A stretch of DNA of 64,000 bases from JAPLIS01 sp963719415. GTDB lineage: Bacteria > Babelota > Babeliae > Babelales > Vermiphilaceae. The notes under the pieces were generated by a model. It had not been told where the DNA came from. It saw only the letters and a list, made by a program, of their open reading frames with translations, and made no database searches. Location: positions 372,001 through 436,000 of the forward strand of contig OY970383.1 in NCBI GenBank assembly GCA_963719415.1, written 5' to 3'. Shown piece by piece: positions 27,449-36,852 of the stretch. A program made the position numbers and the translations under genes. Numbering within the stretch: position 1 is the stretch's first letter; the number at the start of each line of letters is the position of its first letter.

Positions 27449-30325
27449 ATGTATATTAAATTTTTTATAATAATAGTACTATGCACTCTTAGCTCTCAAT
27501 TCCTGTATAGTACTATCACCTATACCAAAGAACATATACTCTATAATAAATCAAACGAAACACTCTACGTAGGTTTCTATCTAAATAATATCAAAGTCTC
27601 TTATCATAATGCTTGCAATGCGCCTTGCGAAACACCAATTGCAATATTACCCGCGCATAGCCAACACAAAGTACATATTCCTTATATTCCTGGCTATATA
27701 ACCAATACGTATCCAATAATTATAGTAACAAAAAATAAAAATCTATTAACTGACCAATACCATAACACATTTTCTATCGCCGCTACTCACCATAATAATG
27801 ACGATAATAATAATAGTTGTATCTGGGATTATGGGGCCAAAATAAGGCCCTGGAACAGACATATTAACTTTATATGCACTAATACTGCTATTACTTTACA
27901 GGAAAAAAAGATTCACGATAATATACAAAAAAAAACCACAGAAAAAGACGATGAAAACTTATTATTTTCAAAACATATACTCCCCTATAAGCCATACCTT
28001 TTTGAAAACCGATTAACTGAACCGATATATCTCTCTTTTTATATTAATGATCAAAAAGTTCCCTATTATACCTACGATGGCAACAGATCGACTGATCCCC
28101 CTATTGTTGCGATAAAAGCAGGGCAGACTAAAACTATACTTATTCCCTATAAAAAAAATAGCCTCAACAACCAATATCCAACTATTTTTTTTACCAAAAA
28201 CCTGCAAAAACTAGAAGGCACGCACGCTCCATCTTTTCATACAAGTCTCTATGACCTTAACAAAGAAAAATGGGGTTATTTTATTTTCATGAACAATGAT
28301 ACTTCTCATACATTACAACTCATAGCACTTGATCAAACAGATAAACAAAAACAACTAACAGAATCATCCCGCTACACATTGTATAACAATACAGATAAAA
28401 TAGTTTACTTTAATCTGTATGAGCAATCTTACGATAAAACGTTTATAAAAAATAGATTACAACTTACTAACTTTAACCGAGCAAACTCAGTTAAAGGGAA
28501 ACAAAAAGTAAGTTTTAACATCCCTTCTTTTGAAAATATTCGTTTATATATCAGTACAAAAGAACAATTGCTGAAAGATACTGCGCCTGAATTATCTAAA
28601 AAAGTCACCTATTATGGTAGAAAAAACAGATCGTATACGTTACCAGCAACTCGTATCTGCCCATCAATTACTCCCTCACTTATCATAGAATACAACGAAT
28701 CAAAACAACTCACTGTTCTTAATCCGCTACACACGCTACTCCGCCTCACAAACAGCTTGTTCCATAGATGGTCTAGCGCCATTAAACAAACAGGTGATAT
28801 AACAACAAGAATAATAGTCGCTTTAGCATGTGGCATATGGTATAACACGCGAGAAAACATATTTATAAAAGCAAACAGCGACTATCAAAGAGATGTATAT
28901 CAGAATACTTATAAACATACCATGCAAAACCATGAAGCTTATATAAACGTTGATGCCGGCTTATCAAAGGAAGAAAAGCTCTATCTTTCACTTCATAAAT
29001 CTCACGAAAAAATAGACAATAAACCAGCCCGTATTGCCCTCTGCTCTTCCGGTGGCGGCTATAGATCATTCATCGCAACGCTGGGTTTTATTGATGGAAT
29101 ACAAGACATTAATCTCATAGATACTATCACCTATCATGCAGCTCTTTCTACTTCATGTTGGGCACTCTACGGCTGGCACGCTTGCCAAGCAAAAAAAATC
29201 AAAACCTATAAAAATGCACTCTTTTGCCCCAGCAATAGATTTTTACATAATTCATTATCAGAACAAAACAAGGAAGAAATAGATAGTATGCTAACGCAAA
29301 CAATGCGAGAAAAAATGCTCTATCCCGATACGCCACTGTCTGGTATCAGCGCATTCGGCGCTCTTATTGCAGATCGCATTATCACTATACCAGAACCGAA
29401 TAAACTATATATTATCAAAGCCGATAAACAAACTGTCCAAAAACAACTCTCCATGCGACCATTTTCTATCCATTGCGCGCTTATACCTAAATCTGCTCTT
29501 GAAAAAAACAAAACTGGATATCACTGGCTTGAAATATCTGATCATGATATTAATCTTTGCATCAATCATGGCAACAATCTTCACCAGAATAATCGCATAC
29601 CATTATGGTCTTTGGGCCGAACGTTTTCTCCACAACATGCTCAATCAACCAATTATAGTCCACCACTATCTCTTGGATACTGCTTAGGGATGCTCGGATC
29701 TTCACTCGCTAACACTCTATATAAGTCTTGCCATACTAGTCTGCTACCAGCTAATACTACTCCAAATCTACCAAGTTTTATTAAAAGCGAAGAACCATTA
29801 GTTCCTATACTAGATGCATCACTCGAATGCACCATCCCCCTATTCCCTCTTTTAATTCCTGAACGTAATGTTGATATCATTATCATCAATGATAGCTCAC
29901 CCGATCTACCTATTAATGGTGCACAAGAACTAAAAAAGGCTCTGATTTATGCTAAAAAAGAATATAATATAGAATATACTATTGATAAAACAACAGAAAA
30001 TCTCTTATCGGATACATCGTTATCAACTGACTTTATACTCTCATATCTCAAAAAGTATAAACAACACTATATTATTTTAAAACCAACAAAAACAGGTCAA
30101 AAAAAACATACTAAAAAACCTATTATTATCTATATACCACTTCTAAACTATAAAAAAAATAGTACCGAACAACTTATTAATACCATGCCAAACAATAAAA
30201 CATTATATACGTATGAAGAAGCTGAAGCGCTCTACCAAGAGATGAAAAAAAAGGTGGATGTTGATATATATAACAGTATCAAACTATTGATCCACAAACA
30301 AAAAGAATCTAAAGAGTGTAATTAA
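27449..30325 (+). CDS. Secreted cytosolic-phospholipase-A2-like lipase
   Basis: A 958-residue protein. A signal peptide (FFIIIVLCTLSSQFLYS) precedes three related beta-rich repeats of about 130 residues (YNKSNETLYVGFYLNN; NRLTEPIYLSFYIND; YNNTDKIVYFNLYEQS) over about 30-420. From about 525 the catalytic domain follows the cPLA2/lysophospholipase pattern: oxyanion motif CSSGGGYRS, nucleophile in AALSTSCWALY (Ser567), and catalytic Asp in LDASLE (Asp789) followed by LLIPERNVDIIIINDSS. The Ser-Asp dyad is complete. Such enzymes cleave acyl chains from phospholipids; this one likely attacks host membranes after export. The last 17 bp overlap convergent trpS. Confidence 0.85.
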   Translation: MYIKFFIIIVLCTLSSQFLYSTITYTKEHILYNKSNETLYVGFYLNNIKVSYHNACNAPCETPIAILPAHSQHKVHIPYIPGYITNTYPIIIVTKNKNLLTDQYHNTFSIAATHHNNDDNNNSCIWDYGAKIRPWNRHINFICTNTAITLQEKKIHDNIQKKTTEKDDENLLFSKHILPYKPYLFENRLTEPIYLSFYINDQKVPYYTYDGNRSTDPPIVAIKAGQTKTILIPYKKNSLNNQYPTIFFTKNLQKLEGTHAPSFHTSLYDLNKEKWGYFIFMNNDTSHTLQLIALDQTDKQKQLTESSRYTLYNNTDKIVYFNLYEQSYDKTFIKNRLQLTNFNRANSVKGKQKVSFNIPSFENIRLYISTKEQLLKDTAPELSKKVTYYGRKNRSYTLPATRICPSITPSLIIEYNESKQLTVLNPLHTLLRLTNSLFHRWSSAIKQTGDITTRIIVALACGIWYNTRENIFIKANSDYQRDVYQNTYKHTMQNHEAYINVDAGLSKEEKLYLSLHKSHEKIDNKPARIALCSSGGGYRSFIATLGFIDGIQDINLIDTITYHAALSTSCWALYGWHACQAKKIKTYKNALFCPSNRFLHNSLSEQNKEEIDSMLTQTMREKMLYPDTPLSGISAFGALIADRIITIPEPNKLYIIKADKQTVQKQLSMRPFSIHCALIPKSALEKNKTGYHWLEISDHDINLCINHGNNLHQNNRIPLWSLGRTFSPQHAQSTNYSPPLSLGYCLGMLGSSLANTLYKSCHTSLLPANTTPNLPSFIKSEEPLVPILDASLECTIPLFPLLIPERNVDIIIINDSSPDLPINGAQELKKALIYAKKEYNIEYTIDKTTENLLSDTSLSTDFILSYLKKYKQHYIILKPTKTGQKKHTKKPIIIYIPLLNYKKNSTEQLINTMPNNKTLYTYEEAEALYQEMKKKVDVDIYNSIKLLIHKQKESKECN

Positions 30326-31364
30326 AATGCATTGCGCTACGAACTTCTTTTAATGTGTTAGCAGCTACATGTCTCACTTTATCGGTACCCTCTAAAAGCA
30401 TAGCGAGTACCTGCGATTTATCATGAGCATACTCACATCGCCGTTTACGTATCGGATCAAGCAGACCTTGCAATACCTCTATTAAATAACGCTTTACTAC
30501 CACATCGCCAAGACCGCCACCCTGATACTGTTGTTTAAGTTTTTCAACTTTTTCAGTATCAGTATCAAATATATCAAGATAGGCAAAAACCATATTCCCC
30601 TCTATTTTGCCGGGATCTTGTACTCTAATATGATCAGGATCGGTGTACATACTCATCACTTTTTTAACTATGGTATCAGCATCATCCACTAAAAAAATTG
30701 CATTACCAAGAGATTTGCCCATTTTTGCTGCGCCATTAATACCCGGCAATCGAGGCGCAGAAGATAATAAAGCTTTAACTTCGCCAAATATTTCTTGATT
30801 ATAAATGCGATTAAATGATCGAACAATCTCATTTGTTTGTTCGATCATCGGTAATTGATCGTTGCCAACAGGTACCAGCGTCCCTTTTACTATCGTAATG
30901 TCTGCAGCTTGATGTACTGGATACATGAGAAAACCAGCGGGAACACTTTCGCCAAATGCTTTTTGCTTGATTTCTGTTTTAACGGTCGGATTCCGTTCGA
31001 GTCTATGCACCGTTACTAAATTAAGATAATAAAGAGTAAGTTCTGCAATTTCTGGTATTAAAGACTGGATAAACACCGTCGACTTATTAAAATCAATACC
31101 AACAGATAAATAATCAAGTGCTACTTCTAGCGTAGATTCTTTCACTTTTTCTGGATGATTAAAATTATCGGTTAACGCTTGCACATCTGCTATCATAATA
31201 AACTGTTCATACTGATCTTGTAATGCAACACGTTGTTGCAACGAACCAACTAAATGTCCTAAATGCAAATTCCCCGACGGCCGATCACCAGTCAACACGA
31301 TCTGTTTATGACTTTGTTTTCGATTCTGTTCAAACTCTTGTTGGTGTTCCTGTTTATAATCCAT
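30309..31364 (-). CDS. trpS: Tryptophanyl-tRNA synthetase
   Basis: Class I synthetase that charges tRNA-Trp. Signature sites: GDRPSGNLHLGHL (HIGH-type motif near the N terminus), KMGKSLGN (KMSKS loop), and the TrpRS MIADVQALTD and PVGNDQ patterns. An in-frame ATG at 31388 exists, but AAGGGA six bases before the ATG at 31364 favours that start, giving about 351 residues. The 3' end overlaps the lipase gene by 17 bp, tail to tail. Confidence 0.95.
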   Translation of the reverse strand: MDYKQEHQQEFEQNRKQSHKQIVLTGDRPSGNLHLGHLVGSLQQRVALQDQYEQFIMIADVQALTDNFNHPEKVKESTLEVALDYLSVGIDFNKSTVFIQSLIPEIAELTLYYLNLVTVHRLERNPTVKTEIKQKAFGESVPAGFLMYPVHQAADITIVKGTLVPVGNDQLPMIEQTNEIVRSFNRIYNQEIFGEVKALLSSAPRLPGINGAAKMGKSLGNAIFLVDDADTIVKKVMSMYTDPDHIRVQDPGKIEGNMVFAYLDIFDTDTEKVEKLKQQYQGGGLGDVVVKRYLIEVLQGLLDPIRKRRCEYAHDKSQVLAMLLEGTDKVRHVAANTLKEVRSAMHFNYTL

Positions 31365-31449
31365 AATTATTCCCTTATTCATGTGCATAATTTTAATACA
31401 GGTTAGTATAAAACTCCGCTATTGTGAATAAACTAATAAAAACAATAAA

Positions 31450-31497
31450 TAGGCGATCCCTTTTTATTGTTTTTATTAAAAAACTCAAGATCGCCTA
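31450..31497. repeat. 9-bp inverted repeat between trpS and next gene
   Basis: TAGGCGATC at 31450-31458 pairs with GATCGCCTA at 31489-31497 around a 30-base AT-rich loop. It lies after the minus-strand gene ending at 31586 and upstream of trpS. It may be a weak terminator or a regulatory structure. Confidence 0.35.
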
Positions 31498-31585
31498 CTT
31501 ATACTAATTCGTTAACAATCGCTTTGATATTACCACGACAAAAACGATAATAATACCTTCTTAGCCGTATCAGCAAGCTTAATTA

Positions 31586-32353
31586 TTACATCCTATTTTC
31601 TAATCTCGCCAGAGCTCCCTCGAATCCCGACATAGTCAGCTTCATATTTTTTATCCTCGAACTCATTTCGGCTATGTCTTGCGACATCTGCTCCGTTAAT
31701 ACACTTGTTCCATCCCTTGTTTTTTGCAATGCTCTCGCATATAATCCTCCAAGAATTAATGCTGGAACTAATTCTTTGCCAACAGACCAAGCACACTTTT
31801 TTCCTATCGATAGTATGCCTACATTTGCATCTTTAATTTTTTTTCTTTCAATAGCATTAAGGCGAATAAGTTGAGTCTTTGTATCATGTAATTCAATACT
31901 AGAAAAAGGTGAAAACTGTGGATCAACACAAAAATCTTGTACAACATTTTCTACATCAGGACACATTAAATTAAAACGATCTGAAGCCATTTTACAAGCA
32001 ACTGATTCCTGTCGCCCTGTAATTACTGCATCAAACTTAACGATCTCCTTATCATTTTCTTGAATTTCGGCGCGAGCGAGCCTTTTAGTATTTCTATGTC
32101 CATCATAAATCTGTTTCATAGCCACATAATTAGGATAATTATCCATAACAAATAAACCAAAAAAAACCCCAGCTACAGATAAACTAATAAAAACCTCAGA
32201 TTTAACCCACGGCAAAACAGTCAATTTTTCATTAGCAGCATTACCCGTTGAAAAAGTAAGCACACAATATAAAACTAACAACATAAACCTACTATATCTA
32301 AAAAACATATAATTTCTTTCATAATCTATAGTTTGACTCATTTTACAACCCAT
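31586..32353 (-). CDS. Membrane or secreted protein of unknown function
   Basis: Up to 255 residues. A hydrophobic leader (FMLLVLYCVLTFSTGNA, about 23-39) looks like a signal peptide, and a second hydrophobic helix (VFISLSVAGVFFGLFVM, about 54-70) probably anchors it. The remainder is helical and charged, with a coiled-coil-like C terminus (EQMSQDIAEMSSRIKN). Start uncertain: ATG at 32308 would place the signal peptide at the very N terminus. No family recognised. Confidence 0.68.
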   Translation of the reverse strand: MGCKMSQTIDYERNYMFFRYSRFMLLVLYCVLTFSTGNAANEKLTVLPWVKSEVFISLSVAGVFFGLFVMDNYPNYVAMKQIYDGHRNTKRLARAEIQENDKEIVKFDAVITGRQESVACKMASDRFNLMCPDVENVVQDFCVDPQFSPFSSIELHDTKTQLIRLNAIERKKIKDANVGILSIGKKCAWSVGKELVPALILGGLYARALQKTRDGTSVLTEQMSQDIAEMSSRIKNMKLTMSGFEGALARLENRM

Positions 32354-32743
32354 CTAAGCTAAAAAAGCAAAAATTTATCCACTTTTTCTCACTTATTCCA
32401 TTTTATATTTACCTCTCTATATTTACCATTAATTTATATTTGTCCTCCGACTTATAATTTTTTTTACATTGTTTAAGCTAATAAACCAATCAAAAAATGT
32501 CAATTGGAACATTGTCAACAGGTAACAAAAAACCAAAGATCGGCGCGAGTAGTTAAAAAAAATTTAGTAAAAATATCTCCAAAACAATTTTTTGCACATA
32601 ATTCTTGCCAATAATTCTTAGTTGTTAAACAGCTCCCATTATTCTAAAGTAAAAAAGTCTTGTTATTCTAAAGTAAAAATAAAGACGATAATAAAAGTAA
32701 AAGTAATAATAAAACTAATAATAAAAAGTAAGAGCCAAAATAT
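32354..32743. other. AT-rich non-coding gap
   Basis: About 390 bp without a supported gene. It contains short low-complexity direct repeats (for example TTATTCTAAAGTAAAAA twice near 32640-32680 and AATAATAAAA runs near 32690-32730). It presumably holds the promoter of the cdaA-glmM-type operon, but no site stands out. Confidence 0.5.
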
Positions 32744-33631
32744 ATGCTATACACTTATTTAACAAACTATTGGCGAGACATCGTGGAAATAATGCTCTTT
32801 TCTTCTGTTTTTTATTACCTAGCAGTCTGGTTAAAAAAAAATACGTATCAAAACTTAGTTGCTTATTTTTATAGTTTTATACTTCTTATTTTCTGCTCCT
32901 ATGCGCTTAATTTAACAAGCATCTTATATATTCTCGCTTGTACCTGGCCAATAGTATGCATGCTTTTTATATTGTTTCACCAAAAAACATTGCAACACAA
33001 TTTTATAGCACTCAAGCAAAAGTCTGATACAAAACTAATACCAGTAGATTGGCTTGAAATAGTAGTAGTACATGCTCTACAAGCTATTAATAATAACAAG
33101 CCTATATATTGCATTATAGAAGCAACGGATTCTATGCAAGAATTTATAGAACAATCAACATCTTTTAACACGCCTATTTCTATTAATGCACCTATTTCAG
33201 AAAATCTTTTTAGTCTCATAGAAACAAGCGCTATAGTTAATTATCAAAAAATGCTTTATCTACAAAATTCAGGGATCTTAAAAAGCATTAATACACAATG
33301 GTCTATCTCACAACAATCATCACAATCACCATTAGACAACCGAGCAAAACAATCTGATAGCTGGGAATACGAAACGCTGCTCCGAATTCAACATACTGAT
33401 GCTATCGCCTTTTTTGGCGATCCGACTACTCACTCATTTACGCTACTTACAAGTCATGATCGTATACCTTATCTATCAGCACAAAATCTACTTAATCAAA
33501 TCAAACTTATGTATAAAAAAAAACAAACACACAATAGACAAATATATAACAATAAACAGACATCTTACACACAGGAATTAAATCATGAATCTGCGTCTAA
33601 AAAATCTACTCATCAGCAACGCACCCCTTAA
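32744..33631 (+). CDS. CdaA-like membrane protein with degenerate cyclase domain
   Basis: A 295-residue protein with three N-terminal membrane helices (to about residue 85) in the CdaA layout, and a C-terminal region (about 95-250) that can be threaded onto the DisA_N diadenylate cyclase domain. The family's DGA and RHR motifs, needed for c-di-AMP synthesis, are not present where expected (NYQKMLYLQ and LLRIQHTD occupy those places). Its position before a YbbR-like gene and glmM is the classic cdaA-cdaR-glmM order. Likely a CdaA descendant that has lost or changed activity. It overlaps the next gene by 47 bp. Confidence 0.62.
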   Translation: MLYTYLTNYWRDIVEIMLFSSVFYYLAVWLKKNTYQNLVAYFYSFILLIFCSYALNLTSILYILACTWPIVCMLFILFHQKTLQHNFIALKQKSDTKLIPVDWLEIVVVHALQAINNNKPIYCIIEATDSMQEFIEQSTSFNTPISINAPISENLFSLIETSAIVNYQKMLYLQNSGILKSINTQWSISQQSSQSPLDNRAKQSDSWEYETLLRIQHTDAIAFFGDPTTHSFTLLTSHDRIPYLSAQNLLNQIKLMYKKKQTHNRQIYNNKQTSYTQELNHESASKKSTHQQRTP

Positions 33632-33992
33632 AGTTATCTCATTCATATTGGGCTACACAGCCTGGTATTTACTCGGCAATATAGTAACAGAAACGCGTTG
33701 GTATACTATTCCACTCTCTTTTTATAACCTTAATACAGAACTATCTATACAAGCTCCTAAAACTATTCAACTATTATTGGCAGGAAAAAGAAATTATTTA
33801 AAAAATATTGATATCAATAATCTTGCTGCCCATGTTAATGGCGCACTACTAAAAGAAAAAAAACAAGCAATAGCTATATCTCATGATCAATTATTTTTAC
33901 CTGACTCAATCAAATTGATACACTATATACCAACACCTATATCGGTTACTATCACAAATATCGATTACCGTAAAAAAAAACAGAATAATTAA
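33585..33992 (+). CDS. YbbR/CdaR-like protein, short
   Basis: A 135-residue protein with one N-terminal membrane helix (APLKVISFILGYTAWYLLG) followed by a single YbbR-type unit: YTIPLSFYNLN, APKTIQLLLAGKRNYLKNID and AAHVNGALL. CdaR proteins normally carry several YbbR units and modulate CdaA from outside the membrane; here only one remains. The start has AGGA seven bases upstream and lies inside the end of the CdaA-like gene, suggesting translational coupling. Confidence 0.7.
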   Translation: MNLRLKNLLISNAPLKVISFILGYTAWYLLGNIVTETRWYTIPLSFYNLNTELSIQAPKTIQLLLAGKRNYLKNIDINNLAAHVNGALLKEKKQAIAISHDQLFLPDSIKLIHYIPTPISVTITNIDYRKKKQNN

Positions 33993-34024
33993 CATACAAT
34001 TAATAGCGACAGATTTAAAATTAT

Positions 34025-35413
34025 ATGAATACAAATCTTTTTGGCACGGATGGCATCAGAAACAGAATTGGTCGAGAACCATTTACTTTAATAGGACTTG
34101 CAAAACTGGGCAACGCTCTAGGTCTGTGGGCTCAGCAAAAATATAATGCTGAGCATGTTAAAAATTTTTTACCCATAACTCCAAAAATAACTGCTCTTAT
34201 TGCAACTGATACTCGTAACTCAGCCGCATTAGTTAAAACAGGAATTGCAACAGGTATACTCGCGAATGACATTCATCTTGTTGATGTTGGCATTCTTCCT
34301 ACCCCAGCTTTATATGCCCTTTTACAAAATCAAAGCAAATTTCGGTTTGGTATCATGATTTCAGCCTCACACAATCCCTATGACGATAATGGTATTAAAA
34401 TAATAGATGCTCAAACAGGCAAACTAACTCCTGAAGATGAGCTCAGCATTTCTTTTTCTTTTTATCAAGCAGAACTACCATCTTTGCATCCAGATCAATT
34501 AGGTACTCTCAAAAAGTGGACGCGTCCTGCAACAAGAATCTATCTAAATTATATGCAAGACCAGAAAAAAAACAGACCCTCTGTGTTGTCGTTATCCCCT
34601 CTGAGAAAAATGGTTATTGTTCTTGATTGCGCTCATGGAGCAACCTCTAAAGTTGCCAGAGAAATTTTCAAACATATTCCCGGCCGCCTTATTATAATCA
34701 ATAATAGACCCGATGGTTTTAATATCAATAAAAAGTGTGGGGCGCTTGATCTTAAAAAACTACAAGCCGCTGTACTTAAACATAAAGCTACTTTTGGTTT
34801 TGCCTTTGATGGCGATGGTGATAGAATTATTGCCGTTAATAGACACGGCGAGATTAAAGATGGCGACGATATCATCGCCCTTTTAACCCAACACCCCCGC
34901 TATAAAAATCAAAAAACAATAGTGGGAACTATCATGACCAATGCAGGACTCGCCTCTTATCTAGAAAAACAAAATAAAAATCTTATGCGAACCCCCGTTG
35001 GCGATAAGCATGTTGCAAGCTATCTTAAAACACATGATTTATTATTGGGGGGAGAGCAATCAGGACATATTATCATGCGTGATTATTTAAACTGTGGCGA
35101 TGGTATGTATACCGCCCTTTCTATTCTAGAAGCAGTAATCCATACGAATAACTATGATCTTGATACATTCACACGCTATCCTCAAGTTCTTATTAATGTG
35201 CCTATCATGACAAAAAAAGATCTCACTGCAGAACCATATGCAGCTATTATTAGCCATTACGCAAAACAACTCACTTATGGCAGACTCGAAGTACGTTATT
35301 CTGGCACAGAAAATCTATTACGTGTTATGGTTGAATCAAAAGATGCTATCGATGCTACCACTATTGGTAATGCGTTAGTACAGGAGCTTAAAAACAAACA
35401 GTTACACGTATAA
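34025..35413 (+). CDS. glmM: Phosphoglucosamine mutase GlmM
   Basis: Converts glucosamine-6-phosphate to glucosamine-1-phosphate for UDP-GlcNAc and peptidoglycan. The 462 residues show the N-terminal FGTDGIRN, the phosphoserine loop ISASHNPYDDNG (active Ser near 113), the metal loop DGDGDR (about 262-267), GGEQSGH (sugar binding) and the C-terminal phosphate-binding RYSGTENLLRVMVE. Length is normal. It is third in the cdaA-ybbR-glmM-type operon, 32 bp after the YbbR gene. Confidence 0.95.
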   Translation: MNTNLFGTDGIRNRIGREPFTLIGLAKLGNALGLWAQQKYNAEHVKNFLPITPKITALIATDTRNSAALVKTGIATGILANDIHLVDVGILPTPALYALLQNQSKFRFGIMISASHNPYDDNGIKIIDAQTGKLTPEDELSISFSFYQAELPSLHPDQLGTLKKWTRPATRIYLNYMQDQKKNRPSVLSLSPLRKMVIVLDCAHGATSKVAREIFKHIPGRLIIINNRPDGFNINKKCGALDLKKLQAAVLKHKATFGFAFDGDGDRIIAVNRHGEIKDGDDIIALLTQHPRYKNQKTIVGTIMTNAGLASYLEKQNKNLMRTPVGDKHVASYLKTHDLLLGGEQSGHIIMRDYLNCGDGMYTALSILEAVIHTNNYDLDTFTRYPQVLINVPIMTKKDLTAEPYAAIISHYAKQLTYGRLEVRYSGTENLLRVMVESKDAIDATTIGNALVQELKNKQLHV

Positions 35414-35449
35414 TTTTTATTTATAAACAAAAAAACAGAAAGAAATAAT

Positions 35450-36091
35450 ATGGCAAAAAAAACATTTATATCAAAAATAGTTAGCCGCCTATGGTCTCTT
35501 TTTTTGAATGGCCTTTTCACCATTTTACCCTTAACGCTTACTATCGCTCTTTTTAATACATCATTTAAATTGTTATCTCAATGGCTTAAACCCCTGAACC
35601 GATTAACTCAATGTACCTTTTTGCACACAATACCCTATGCTGAATTTATTTTTGCCATAGGAGCTATATTACTCGTTGGTATTTTTGTAAAAACAGTACT
35701 TTTAGATTCGTTAATTTTAGGCATAGAACAGTTTTTATCTCGAATACCTATGGTACGACCTATATATTCAGGCATCAAACAACTAGTGGGTGCTTTTAAC
35801 GTACAAGATCAGGTTACTTTCAAAGAAGTGGTGTTGATCGAATTTCCTCGCAAAGGTATCTATGCATTTGGCTTTCTAACGGGCGATCTTTCACCAACTA
35901 TTGCACCTGATCAAAACGAAAAATTTTTCAACATATTTCTGCCCACCACTCCAAATCCCACTACAGGATTTTTATTAATATTAGCTGAAAAAGATATACT
36001 ACGAGTTGATGGTATTACGCGGCATGAAGCGATGAGTATGATAATCTCTGGTGGCATTATACAGCCAGAACGGTTCAAAAAACAGGATTAA
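35450..36091 (+). CDS. DUF502 family membrane protein
   Basis: A 213-residue protein with two hydrophobic segments (NGLFTILPLTLTIALF, about 20-36, and FIFAIGAILLVGIFV, about 65-80) and the DUF502 landmarks RIPMVRPIYSGIKQLV, FKEVVLIEFPRKG, GFLTGD and LPTTPNPTTGFLLI. The family is widespread and of unknown function. It follows glmM by 36 bp, so it is probably in the same operon. Confidence 0.88.
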   Translation: MAKKTFISKIVSRLWSLFLNGLFTILPLTLTIALFNTSFKLLSQWLKPLNRLTQCTFLHTIPYAEFIFAIGAILLVGIFVKTVLLDSLILGIEQFLSRIPMVRPIYSGIKQLVGAFNVQDQVTFKEVVLIEFPRKGIYAFGFLTGDLSPTIAPDQNEKFFNIFLPTTPNPTTGFLLILAEKDILRVDGITRHEAMSMIISGGIIQPERFKKQD

Positions 36092-36151
36092 AATACTCTA
36101 TAAATAATATAAAATAAAATAGGTAATCTCGCATTAGTTGCACACCAAAAA

Positions 36152-36176
36152 GGGAGCTCTTTTTTCCCAAGCTCCC
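36152..36176 (-). terminator. Terminator between convergent genes
   Basis: GGGAGCT at 36152-36158 pairs with AGCTCCC at 36170-36176. On the minus strand the stem is followed by TTTTT, so it best serves the glycine-rich gene ending at 36205. It could also stop DUF502 transcription. Confidence 0.55.
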
Positions 36177-36204
36177 CCTAATTATTCCACAATTTTTATA
36201 CTAT

Positions 36205-36642
36205 TTAATCATTGGTCTCTTTTGCTAAAACAGCCTTCGCTCTATCTATAATTTCGGGAGCCATTACGGAACCAAGCACTCCAGCACAGACAAATGGCCC
36301 TACAGGGCCAGCACTAATCAAGGATCCTGCAATCAGGCCAGGGAAAAAACCAACAAACATGCCTCGCATCATATGGTTATAATGTAAAGGGTTATCTGGA
36401 TTATGACCATCAATATTAATGCCTGTAGAAATCTCCAAAACATGACTCCCTATTTCTGCAAACCCACCTACTGCAAGACCAGTACCAATACCTAGACCAC
36501 CCCCCAATCCACCGCCAGCCATGCTATTACACAAAACATTGGCAGCCTTATTAGCTAACCGAAATTTCCCCATTGCATACACCGTTGATTCACTTAATAC
36601 AACAACCAATAATAACACTGCTATATAATATTTTAATTTCAT
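36205..36642 (-). CDS. Small glycine-rich secreted or membrane protein
   Basis: A 145-residue protein: signal peptide (YYIAVLLLVVVLSESTVYA), then a glycine-zipper-like stretch (AGGGLGGGLGIGTGLAVGG, about 42-60) and further hydrophobic glycine/alanine segments (MFVGFFPGLIAGSLISAGPV), ending in a short charged tail. It might insert in or cross membranes. A deletion-derived relic of a paralogue lies at 42661-42785, on the other side of the WD40 cluster. No family assigned. Confidence 0.7.
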   Translation of the reverse strand: MKLKYYIAVLLLVVVLSESTVYAMGKFRLANKAANVLCNSMAGGGLGGGLGIGTGLAVGGFAEIGSHVLEISTGINIDGHNPDNPLHYNHMMRGMFVGFFPGLIAGSLISAGPVGPFVCAGVLGSVMAPEIIDRAKAVLAKETND

Positions 36643-36852
36643 AAAAACTATAATCCCTTTTTTTGACTTATATACTATCTATTTTTCTAATCGGGGTATC
36701 ATATTATTTTTATACCTGAATGTCAAAATCAATTGCCAAAGCTAATTACCAAAACAAAAATTTTCACAATATTTAAATATACTGTATTATCATGATCGCA
36801 TACATCGTCATCGCATAATAATAATCACCGCAATCAATAAAAAAAATCGCAT

